Positions 32,858-45,400 of a stretch of 64,000 bases of DNA are shown here, piece by piece (positions within the stretch are counted from its first letter, which is position 1; each line of letters opens with the position of its first letter). Source of the DNA: Leguminivora glycinivorella. Taxonomy: Eukaryota > Arthropoda > Insecta > Lepidoptera > Tortricidae. Location: the NCBI RefSeq assembly GCF_023078275.1, contig NC_062975.1:23404641-23468640 (forward strand), written 5' to 3'. The notes beneath the pieces were generated by a model. That model was not told the origin of the DNA. It saw only the letters and a list, made by a program, of their open reading frames with translations, and searched no databases. A program made the position numbers and the translations under genes.

Positions 32858-33127
32858 ACCTAACCACAAAATTAAAATTTTTAAAAAAACCCCCGACCGC
32901 GACATAGTATGCCGCTTTTCATGAAACATGGCTAAGAACACTCCCGACTAACTCAGCTTTCAAACAAAAAAAATCGATATCGGTTCATCCGTTCGGGAGC
33001 TACGATGCCACAGACAGACACACACACAGACAGACAGACAAACATACAAAAACAGACAGACAGACAGACAGACAGAAAGACACGTCAAACTTATAACACC
33101 CCGTCGTTTTTGCGTCGGGGGTTAAAA
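32858..33127. mobile_element. R2 element
   Basis: ACCTAACCACAAAATTAAAA to GTCGTTTTTGCGTCGGGGGT with a (CAGA)n interior. It ends 245 bp before receptor exon 1. Confidence 0.85.
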
Positions 33128-33371
33128 ACAAAAATCAATTTCAAATTTATAACAATTAGTATATTCAAATCAGACTATCACGACCTCTGCTCCGATACTA
33201 CATTGACAATGCCGTCCTTGAAACTTCGGTGATTGATAGTTTCTAATTTTAAGTAAAATCCCTGGATTGACGGGCGTATCAAAACCGTACCAAATTATAA
33301 AATTTGAATAAATCTCTTTATGTTCTGTGTTGTGTTAATAATGTTAGTCTAATAAGCACGCCTTGTTGCAG

Positions 33372-33490
33372 ATACACTGACAAGATGTGACATCGCCATG
33401 GAGGAGTGGGATTGTACGGAATGCGCCTTCAATGGCTCGGTCAACAATGGCACCAATGTCACGTTTATCAACAAATTCTATTTCTATCAG
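33372..33490 (+). CDS. CCAPR: CCAP receptor-like exon 1 (N-terminal ectodomain)
   Basis: Acceptor TTGTTGCAG ends at 33371 and donor GTAAGT starts at 33491. The open frame starts with the last two bases of a codon and ends on a codon boundary. A Met at 33398-33400 has a strong Kozak context (GCCATGG) and would give a 31-residue N-terminus rich in Asn and Thr, ending in FINKFYFYQ, which matches the juxtamembrane segment before TM1 in CCAP receptors. Upstream residues stay open to the acceptor, so an earlier start in another exon cannot be excluded. No signal peptide is visible, as is common for class A receptors. Confidence 0.75.
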
Positions 33491-36400
33491 GTAAGTTCAT
33501 AAAATTAATTCATCCTATAAAACGGTGGTCACACCTAAGTAACATCACAGAATTATAATACTTAGTACAAGTACAGAAGGCCCACTGCTTTGATGTTCAT
33601 GAAAGGCCGCCTTTTTAATTGCCTACAAAATTCTTACAAAGAAACGAGCCGCACGTGTGCGGCGTCCGGTGATAGGGTAGCCTAGCCTAGGGATTAAAAC
33701 GAATTAATACTCAGATAAATGTTATACTATTATATTCAAGTCTTGGGTAATTTCTAGGTATATAATATAGTATATTTATATATTTTGTTTAAGTTCCAAC
33801 ATCACAAACCTTATTGAATTTTTCTCTGGGACTTAATCAATAGTAGATCTGTGTAAGAATGTCCTATGGTATTTATTTTATTCGTGATGTCTATATAACT
33901 AAGCATTATTAGCCATTCCACACGCGGGCATCGCATATGAACCTTAAAAAAATCTCGACGAAAAGTAACAATAGAAAGTGCAAACGTGCGCTCCGTGACA
34001 ACGCGCGCCACCCCTTGATTAGGCCGATGCTGGATAAGGTGGACGCACGCTCGCCCGCCACGCTCCACGCCCCGCCGAACGCTCTGCTCCGAACGTCCAC
34101 TCAGGCCTTACGAGTACCTTATCTTAGTGTAACGGCCCAGCCACGACATTGGTCTAAGCGCGACAGCGGTGAGCGGCAGCCATACGTGCGAATGAAAAGT
34201 CCCATCGCTGTGTCTCGCTCCAATGTATGGCCGCCGCTCACCGCTGTCGCGCTTAGACCAATGTCGTGGCTGGGCCGTAAAGCCTGAGTGCACGCTCATA
34301 TTGGGCGATCGAAATATCATTTGATATTTGCCAGTGGCTTTTCGGTGAAGGAAAACATCGTACGGAAACCGGACTAATCCCAATATAGCCTAGTTACCAT
34401 TCGAGTAGGAAGGTCAGATAACAATCGCTTTCGTAAAACTAGTGTCTACGCCAAATCCTGGAATAAGTTATCAAAACGAACCTCAAGCTCTTCAACTGTA
34501 GCAAATGCCGGGACAACGCAAGGAGGATAAAGCTCATATAAGTGTCCTGAGTCGACGCTGCATAGAATTTTCGCACGTTTGCCCGGCCCGCTGCACGCTC
34601 CACCGAACGCTCCGCTCCTACCGTCCACTCAGGCCTTACACAGTGCTTGTAACTCACTCAAAAACTCATCAGTAACAGTTGCTTATTTATATTCTTTATA
34701 CGCCTCTGGAAACATGCGTAAGCCTCGTTCAGACCCAGTTAAGTATACATTACGCGCCAGTGATTAAGCCACGAGGATTATACACGGTGACATGAGGAAA
34801 CCGAATAATATTAACATTCGTGTTAAATTTACTTAAAAAATAAACAACTTAATTATTCCTTAGTACGAAATGTTATTTTGGGGTGCTATGAAAATGACGA
34901 CATTATGGGGTAATCTAACTATCCTGGTTGACAGATATCTAAAAGTGACAAGTATCAAACAAAAACAATACTTAATACTTACCTACTTACTTTGTTGGCG
35001 CGACGACCCAAAGTGAGTCTTGGCCTCCAACACAAGAGCACGCCACTTACGCGGTCCAGAGCGACATCACGCCAGCCCTCGCCGACGCCGACTTCACGGA
35101 GATCTGCCTCTACTCTATCTGTCCAACGATATTTAAGACAAAAAATGATCGAAAGCAACTTAAAATGTAAAACAATTTTTTTGGAAAATGAACTATGTAT
35201 TTTATTTTTCTACCTATTTTTTATTTTTACCTCTGAAATATGTGACTCTTTCGGTTTTCTCATGTAACACCGTGTATATTAGCCAGACAGCCTAGTATAA
35301 GTAATGATATCTAATATGGAGCTTAACGATGAATAATAATTGAGGGATTAAAACGACAAAATAATTTTGTCACGTCGCAACTTAGGCATAATTATATATG
35401 CTTTTGAAGGCACATCATTTATTTAAAGGCGGGATAGTATGTAAGAGGTAATATTCTGTGGGAGGTAAAATAAATCCTAATTTAAATACAAGCGGTCCTC
35501 ACTTTAAGTATTTAATTAACCATGTAGTATTTACAGTTTTATATCATTTATATTCCTATCCTATCATTTTAACTAGAAGTCCTCCATCCTTTTTTAAACG
35601 TTTTATAGTACTTAGTCGTTTAAAAATTATACATTTTTAGACATTATTTTTCAACAAAGCAGTAAGAACGTTCAACTACCATTTTTTAAATAGAAAAAGC
35701 ATATTCTTTTTTAACCGACTTCAAAAAAGGAGGAGGTTCTCAATTCGACTGAATGTTTTTTTTTTTTTTTTTGTATGTATGTTACTCGATATCTCCGAGA
35801 ATCGTGGACCGATTTTCAAAATTTTTTTTTTGATCGAACCGGTATAACCCCGAGATGGTCCCATTGGCACCAAGTCAGGGTCTGATGATGGGATCCTGGA
35901 GAAATCGAGGGAACTCTTCAAATGTTATAGGCACATGTAATGTTTTTAGTCTATTTTTCAAAGGTACACCAGTATTTACGTCTGATGGTAATAATTTTAT
36001 GTGGCTGAGCTGATGATGGAAGGTCAACTCCTCAATGGTTAGGAGTTTAAGGATAATTCTTTCACTACTGTACATGTATTCGGACTGATACATATAATAT
36101 CACTAGGAACCACTAAAAATCAACTGAGCTGATGATGGAAGGTCAACTCCTCAATGGTTAGGAGTTAAAGGATAATTCTTTCACTACTGTACATGTATTC
36201 GGACTGATACATATAATATCACTAGGAACCACTAAAAATCAATAAATAAATAAACTTTTTAACAAAAAATAAAACCGCCTTCAAAAATAAGCGCGTTACA
36301 AAACACGGAGAAACTAAAAAGCCAAAAATAATAAACCTTTCAATTCAGATTTCTTATCGTATTGCAATCAGCTAAACATCCAAATTATAAACAAATCAAT

Positions 36401-39400
36401 TATTTTTGGAGTCGGTACCAGCCTGTGTATGGTTGGGTGGGGCAAACAGGCAATAGCAAGGCGACGAACAGGTCTGGTACCGACTACAAAAATAATTGAT
36501 TTGTTTATAATTTGGATGTTTAGCTGATTGCAATACGATAAGAAATCTGAATTGAAAGGTTTATTATTTTTGGCTTTTTAGTTTCTCCGTGTTTTGTAAC
36601 GCGCTTATTTTTGAAGGCGGTTTTATTTTTTAACAGAAAACTCGTCTCATCTAAGTCATTTTCCACAATATTTTAGTCACGTTCTTCAAACCAAACTAAA
36701 AATCACATCTCATGAAAGCCGCGTTTACCTTTAGGCTTTTCTAGTACTTACCCATCTATTCGGTAGCTTTACACAAAAGGTCCTAAGCGCCTGGCTTGGC
36801 TGAAGAAGTTAGGTCCTTTTTAAATCAGTCTATCTTTGAATTGGCCACACGGGTATCCTTTATCCTTTATTAGTCCTTTATTAGTTTGGGTCTTCATTTA
36901 CCTATGAAGGGAATTCTATCGGTGTTGCTGAGGTAATATTGAGTGTCGGCTTACAGGGAGAATGTCCAGCGTTGGACAGTCCGTAACTCCATAGTATCAA
37001 ATTAAATACCGGACAAAATATAAAGCTTCATAATTTGATACTTATACATGGTGCTCGTGAACATTGCGAGAGATTATAACCACGCATGTCTGAGACCAAA
37101 AGAAAGTTTTTTTTTAAATACAGCATAGGAAATTTTGCCAAAAATTTTTTTTTGTATTTTTGAATGTATTTTCACATAAAAAGTAAATGTTATTCATAAA
37201 ACTGGCACTTAAAAAGAGTTTAACGTTTATTTTTCTAAAAACCTCACCTTTGAAAGGTTTTATTTGTCACTTTTTGACTTCTATCAATGAGGATAGTGAG
37301 ACTATTCTCCATAATGACATCAACACCGTTAAAAAAGCCTTTTGTATTAAGCAACAAAAAAAAAAGTATATTTTTTTCAATTGGTAATAACTTTGAAACC
37401 AGACGAAATCCAAAAAAGTTTATATGACATTTTAGTCTTAAAATGAGATCAGGAATATGCTATTAAAATCTCTTGCAATGCTCACGAACACCGTGTATAG
37501 TTAGCAACAGTAGTGGATGAAACGTCGCACTAAAAGTATCTGATAAACTAAATATTTTTTTCAAAATGTAGACAAATCAGGTGCCGTAGCCGAAATGCAT
37601 CGCATTTCTATGACGCGAAACAAAAACGAAACGCTGCGAAAGGTAGTCTGGCTCTGTCCCGCGAATACGCAAGAGCGATAGAGATAGATATCTACGACCG
37701 TTTCGTTTCGTGAGCGTTTGTGCCATTCGGTTACACTACCCTGTGCAGTTAATGGTCAGAAGTGTGATTGTCTAATATACAATAGATTCACGTATATTTC
37801 TGATTCATCATCGTCCTTGCGTTATCCCGGCATTTGCCACGGCTCATGGGAGCCTGGGGTCCGCTGTGACAACTAATCCCAAGATTTGGCGTAGGCCTTG
37901 ACCTTCCAACCTCAAGGGTAACTAGGCCTTATCGGAATTAGTCCGGTTTCCTCACGATGTTTTCCTTCACCGAAAAGCGACTGGCAGATATCAAATGACA
38001 TTTCGACCATACATTCCGAAAAACTCATTGGTACGAGCCGGGGTTCGAACCCGCGACCTCCGGATTGAAAGCCGCACTGTTACCGTTAGGCCACCAGCGC
38101 TTCTCTAGGCCACCAGCGCAAGTAGGCTGCCGGAGGTGTGAATTTTTAAATCTTTCCTTTGAAATTAAACTATGGAAACGGATTAAATCGCGTATAATGA
38201 ACCCCCGTCACCCGTTGACCACGAACGCTGTAAAGTGTTCGAAACGTCGGGATGAATTTTAAATTCATTATACGCGATTTAATCCGTTTCCGTAGTTTTA
38301 TTTCATGAGTAACTATCGCGGTAACCGAAGACAATCCTTCCTTTGATTTAAAAATATGTATGATCGCTCGCAGACGTTTCTGCATGATAAATAAGAATCA
38401 TATTTTTTTTGTTTCAGACTGCACAAGTGGCCGTCCTCTGGATCCTGCTAGTGGCGATAGTGGCCGGCAACGCCACGGTGGTTCTCGCCCTCCTGCTCAC
38501 TAAGTCCAGAAAGAGCAGGATGAACTTCTTCATCATGCAGCTTGCTATAGCTGGTAAGTTCATAATCATTATCCTTACCATCATGACATATATGGCCTAT
38601 TTACAAAACAAGGTGGTGCAGTGTCACCTAGCTGTATGCATTGAGTTCAACATTATCAAATATCAAATATTTAATAATTCTATGAATTAATTTGTGAATG
38701 ATAATGTGTACCAACCTATATTTCTGACGATCATAATATGTATTCATTTTAATATTCGGTTGTAATAAAAAACATGTAATACTTATTAAGAAATAAATGA
38801 ATCTGAATCTCAGATCTGAATCTGATTGCTGTTTCTATAGCTGCTGGTAAAAATAGTTACTGGCCACGCCATGTTATTTTTTGGTCTCTTACTTTAAAAA
38901 TCTAGCAGGACGGACATTTTTTATAATGCAGCTGGCTATTGCTGGTAAGTTCACAAAGAAAGTGATTACAGTCTCCCCCCAATTTAGAACATAAGGGAGA
39001 GGCGTATAGGAGTTCACGCGACGGCTAGACTCCGCAAACTGAATCCGTATGTCGGCGAGACTGGAAGGAATGTCTCCACGAGGTTGTCGGAACACATACG
39101 AAGCGTGAAGAACATGGACACCAGGAATTCCGCAGTGGCAGAGCACGCGTACGATACCGGCGCGTCCCATTTTATACGCTTCGATAGAGCAAGGTTGTTG
39201 GTACGGGAGAAATGTTTTGTACCACGCAAAGTTCTCGAGCCCATTGAAATCGGACGCCGCCCTAATTTCAATCGGGACGGAGGCTGGATGTTGCCACCAG
39301 CATGGAAACCGGTTATACCTAATGTGAAGCAGAAAATGTGTTTTGACAATCGTGTGGACACAGTGAGTGCAGTGTGCTTACCTCCATCGGTCGACACAGC

Positions 39401-42400
39401 CGCGCTACCAGAACTCTACACAACAACTACAGCAGCAGACTGCTCTGCGCCCCCCTCCCCCGTCCTATCAGCGCGCGCGCAGCGGGCGGAGCGGCGAGCG
39501 GCGCGTTCAGTTTGCGGAATCTAGCCGTCGCGTATACGCCTGAAGAGGGGCCTCCAAATTGGCCCGAAACATGTCGCAGCAATAGCGATATAATAACGTG
39601 AGTACAACCGTATTTCAATTAATTATTTGAATATGTCTCACGGAAGTTTAACGTGTATAAGGGAGAGGGGCTGCGATCCTCGTTCTGGGTCGTATCTGGT
39701 CCAACAGGTCTCCATTGCCGTCCAGCGAGGTAATGCAGCGGGAATAATGGGGACTTTTGAGCCAGGTACGATCCAGGGAGGAATATTTTAGTTTTAGTGT
39801 ATGACCTACCTGATTTATATTGATTTAATTTAATTTTACATTTTAATTTAATTTGATTGTATATATTATAAATTGATTTCGAACATTCATGGCATGTTAA
39901 CAAAAGAAGGTGTCCTCTCTGTCTGGATTGACTTCAACATTGATTACTGCTTCTATGGCTGCTAGTAGCTATAATTGCTGGCAACGCCTCTTCTTGGTCT
40001 CTTACTTTAAAAATCCAGGAATAACACAAACAAAGGTGTTACAGCTGGACCGCTTCCATGAGTGGACAGGGCGCCCGGGGCCACGGCTTGCATTTTGCGG
40101 TTTCCAGCCGAAAGCAATGTTTGCGTTATTTTTTCCCCTCTCCAAAGAGTGTGTCCAATCAATCTCCATGGTCTTATACTGTGCCAAAGCCTTCTAAAGC
40201 CAGTGTACTTACAGTTAAGTTTAATTGTTAGAATCCCTCGAATTAGACTTTTTCCTTAAGTAGGTACTGAACTTTTATTCTCGCGTGTAAGGTTTGGATC
40301 GGATTCAGATTTCAACAGTATTACTGTATAAATATAAAAAAAAAACAAGGAATTATTCCAATATTTCTTTTTTCACTACCCCTTTCCTCCCGTGGTCGTA
40401 GGAGTCGACTGTGGGATATGGGTTAAATTGCAGCGTATTGAGAGGTCAACCTTTCTCTGCAATGTCACAATTTTGTATACTTTCGACCCCTTGATTGCAA
40501 AGAGTGGCACTTGAGCACCCCTATTATGGGTTACAGGCTTGTTTGTAGATATAATATGTATTAAATTTCTGTCTTGAGCAACAATTTCGGCCATAACTCG
40601 GCCCAGTCATGTTTCAGTCTTCTGACAATCCAGCCCTTTAGAAAACGTAAAAAGATCATTTTAACACATTTACCTATCTATAGTAATTTTGCCATTTGTG
40701 CATTTTCACGAAAAAAGATTCAAAAACTTTTTTTTTCTAAAATAGGTAAATTTTATGTTTTTCCTACTCAGAATCACCAGCCCTTTCCATCCTACTTAGG
40801 CGAAAAACAGCGTCCCAAATTAAATTTTTCCACTTTGTTACTATTTTTCAAACACTTTTTACAGCAGTTACAAAGTGGAAAGTATGCAAAATAATAGAAA
40901 ATTTTGGGACCATTTTTTTGTCTCTTGTTTTTTATCCTAGATCGAAAGGGCTCGTAATTTTGAGTAGGAAAAAGATAAAATTTACCTACCTTAGGAAAAA
41001 AAAAATTGTGATTGTTCTCGCGAAAATGCAATTTAATGCAGTAATGCAGCCGGCTACAGGAGCACGACTTTTTACTACTATTCGAAATGCAAAAGGTAAA
41101 AGGTTTTCAGCCAGATATTTGACATTTGGATCAGCAGCTACTCATACTACTCATACTCATAGTGTTGTGTTCCTGCCGGCGAGTAAGGCTGCCAGAGCTC
41201 AACGAGGGTGCGGTGTGCTGATGACGGGAGGACTTACGGAACTGACTTTTTCCGTCTAGAGTCGTTCAGTCCAGTTATATTCCATGACATTTGCCACCGA
41301 CGTAGTATAAAAAAAAAGCAGCAGTGCTATATTCAACCAAAAATGCTGTTGCAGTCTAAATCCGGTGGGTACCTTAAGAGGTTTTCCTGTAGAAAGTTTT
41401 ATTCTCCCGAGTGAGGTTTGGGCGAGCGTGACAAGATTAACAATTTGGATGCAAAGTGTTTTGTCCAGTTGTTTTTGTGCAAATGAGGCGAAAGTTGAGT
41501 TTTTATAATATTATCATTACATTTTTAAGAGAATTTCATAATGTACGAGTAACTGGAAGTAAATAAATATTGTAGTTATTTATTTCAGTACAGATGGTGA
41601 GTTTTACCCGCACTAGTACGCAAAGTGGTCATTTTTTGTAAGGTCGAAACTTCAGACTAGGGCCAATCCATCTGCACTGAAAAACGTCGTACGATACAAG
41701 TGCAAAAAGGAAATTCGTATATTGTGTCGATTTAAAACATTCCCTTCGGGCGCGTTTTTAACCCCCGACGCAAAAACGACGGGGTGTTATAAGTTTGACG
41801 TATCTGTCTGTCGGTCCGTCTGTCTGTCTGTTTGTCTGTCTGTCTGTGTGTGTGTCTGTCTGTGGCATCGTAGCTCCCGAATGGATGAACCTATTTAGAT
41901 TTAGTTTTTTTGTCTGAAAGCTGACTTAGTCGGGAGTGTTCTTAGCTATGTTTCATAAAAATCGGTCTACTATATCGCGGTCGGGGGTTTTTTCAAAATT
42001 TTGATTTTGTTGTTAAGTTATTATTTATCGCCACTCATTTCGACCTTCCTCTTTGCCGTAACGTAATATTTATGTGACTGGTGCATAATGAAAGGCAATT
42101 AAAACACGAGTGTCGTTTTATGAATTGAGCCGAAAGGCGAGTATGCCCGAAGTTAATTTTAGCGACTTTTTCCTGTCTGTAACCAATCATTTTTGTTCCA
42201 GATTTATGGGTGGGCCTAATAAGCGTGTTGCCAGACCTGGTGCAGAGGATGACCATCTCGTGGCTGGCGGGCTCGGTGGCTTGCAAACTGGTCAAATATT
42301 TACAGGTGAATCACATTTTATACTTCTGTGAGAAAGACTCAATCGCGTATAACTTTTATAACTAACCTTTGACGTTTCAAGGTCGGCATTGTCCTATGAT

Positions 42401-45400
42401 CTTGGAGCAGATTGATCTATTATCTGATCAGGGTTCGTAGCCAAATGCACAAATGCTCACGAAACACTCACGATAATATCTCTTTCAGTATTCAGTATTC
42501 AGTTCTTTATTTGCTAATATAGACACGAAAGCCATGCAAATACAATTATACATTATAAATAGTCAACAATAAAAAGGTAAGTAACAAAACAATAACAACA
42601 AACAAAGAGATAATGAAATAATAATTTAATAAAATTTCGTAGCTATCAAGAGCCAGATTGCATTTCTGCGGCGTATGGCGTCGCAGAAATGCCATTCGGC
42701 TACGGAGTCAGAGTACGTAGCCAAATGCACAAACGCTTATGATAAAGTTGTTATCTATCTCCACCGCTCTTCCGTATTAGCGCGACAGAGCCAGACTGCG
42801 TTTCGTTCGGCGTCTAGCGTCAACGATTGTCATTGGGCTAGGGGACAATGCCGTCCTTAGAAACGTTTTCAAGCATTCGGCTCGGCGTGCAGCGGGGTGG
42901 GCTCGCCCGCGCGTACGCTACGCAGCGTCGACTCAGGACACTTGTATGAGCTTCAATTGTTTGATATGCACGCCCCGCTCCGCTGCACGCCCATAATGAG
43001 CGTGCACTCAGGCCTTATAACGTGTGTGTTTACTTAAAATATTAAACGTGTATACGTTTTAAGTAGTCAAATAGAAGCGCTGGTGGGCGTTTTCCAAATT
43101 AAATCTCGAATATCGAATTTCACCAGATACGGACGTGTTTGGACTCATTCTTCTCAGAATAACGAGCTGATTCGATCCCGATGATAAACAAATGTGTCCC
43201 AAATTTTCCATACAAAATTCGAGCTTCCAATACGCCACGCTCGTAGTAAGTTCATAATAAAATCGTGACGTAAAAAACAAAAATAGGACACATTTTTTTA
43301 TCGTCGGGATCGAATCAGCTCGTGATTCTGAGAAGAATGAGCCCAGACACGTCCAGATCTGGTGAAATTCGATTTTCGATATTTATTTTGGAAAATGCCC
43401 TGGTAGCCTAGCGGTAAGTGCGTGCAACTTTCGTTCTGGAGGTCGTGGGTTCGGACCCCGGCTCGCACCAATGAGTTTTTCACTTCTGTGCAAAATGTCA
43501 TTTTATATTTGCCAGTCGCTTTTCGGTGAAGGAAAACATCGTGAGGAAACCGGACTAATTCCAATAAGGTCTAGTTACCAGTAGTTGGCAGTCGCTTTTG
43601 TAAAACTAGTGCCTACGCCCAATGTTGGGATTAGTTGTCAAAGCGGACCCCAGGCTCCCGTGAGCCGTGGCAAATGCCGGGATAACGCAAGGAGGATGAT
43701 GATGTTTTAAGTAGTCAAATGTAACATAATCATAGCTACTTACTTCCCAGAAATCAGACTCACAAGTTAACTTTTCTGTTAACAATCACAAAGGAAAATT
43801 GAAATTATATAACAAACAGACTTAGTTGAATGAAATTGAAATACTAAATACAAATACGAACTTATTGCATTCCGCGAAAATCCGCTAAACATACAAAGGT
43901 CGTATTGTACAGTTGCGACAAATTAAAATATATTTTTGAAATAACACTAGGGAAACGGATTAAATCGAGTATAATGAATTTACAATTCATCCCGACGTGA
44001 CCACCCACCCGTTGACCACGAACGCTGTAAAGTGTTCGAAACGTCGGGATGAATTGTAAATTCATTAAGTATACGCGATTTAATCCATTTCCATAATTTT
44101 ATATCATGAGTAACTATCGCGGTAACCGAAGAAAATATATTTTTCAGTACAGATCTTATTTTTTACGCACGAGATGCGAGATGTGCACACAAGCATTATA
44201 TGACAGGTCGAAACTTGGAGGGCCATCTGTACTGTAAAAACGTCGTTCGATACACGTGCGAAGAGGAAATTCGTCTAAAAATTCGTGTCGATTTAAAACC
44301 GTTCCCTTCGGTCGAAATGTTTTAATCTATCGCCACTCGTTTAGAACTTCCTCTTTTACGCAAACATATCGAAATGTACTATTTTATTAAATCTTATGAC
44401 CAAGGCTCTTAGAGACGAAAATGTGCACACATAGATATTTGTGTTGCTGTACGAAACTCAAATTTAGACTCCAAATTTAATCAGTTTCTAAAATAATATA
44501 TTTGTTTGTACCGTTGTCAAGCAAAGGCATTTGAAACAGAAACGTAACGACGCTTTAACAGGGTTTTCGAAGAACTTCTAATTCGACTTCCAACTGATAG
44601 CGTTAAACGCGTTAAACGCGGCGGGGCGTGAAGCGGGCCGGGTGAGCGTACTCCCCTATGCGTCCTATAGCGTCGACTCCGAACACTTGTACGAACTTCA
44701 ATTGTTTGATATACACGTCGCACGCCCCGCTCCGCTGCACGCCTAATATAAGCATGCACTCAGGCCTTACACTAATGGAACACGCGGGCCATTTTTTTTC
44801 AAAGTTGTCCACCCCACTTTTTTTGTAACATGGGTATTTTTTACGCGAGTATGAATATACTCAGAATCGAGAGCTCTTTCGATCCTGGTAGGAGAAAAAA
44901 AATGTCCCATTATTTCCATACATTTTTTCGACCCTTCCATTCACCAAAGCTGTTCAATCTATACATGAACGAGCTAATCGAGGGACTCAGCAGTACTTAT
45001 GTCGGATGTCACGTGGACGGGGTATGTGTTAATAACCTCAGTTACGCAGATGACATGGTGTTGCTGAGCCCTTCGGTTGGCGCACTACAGAGATTAGTGG
45101 GAATATGTGAAACATATGCAATTGCCCATGGGTTAAGATACAATACTTCAAAAAGCGAGGTAATGCAATTTAAAGCTGGGACAAAATCATACAAAATGAC
45201 ACCTGTTACGCTTTGTGGTACTGCTTTAAAAGTTGTACAAAAGTTTAAGTATCTTGGCCACTGGGTAACCGAAAACATGTCAGATAATGATGATATCGAG
45301 AGGGAGCGCAGGGCGTTGTGTGTTCGGAGCAACATGTTGGCTCGCAGATTTGCTCGTTGCAGTAATGAAGTAAAGCTAACGCTTTTTAAAGCATACTGCC

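Noticed and set aside
38826..38944. An alternative exon 2
   Set aside because: The donor-like GTAAGT remains but the body is deleted and out of frame and no acceptor is seen.
39351..39524. C-terminal extension of the Penelope endonuclease as a host protein
   Set aside because: The frame just stays open into GC-rich spacer ending in the element's inverted arm; no domain and no start.
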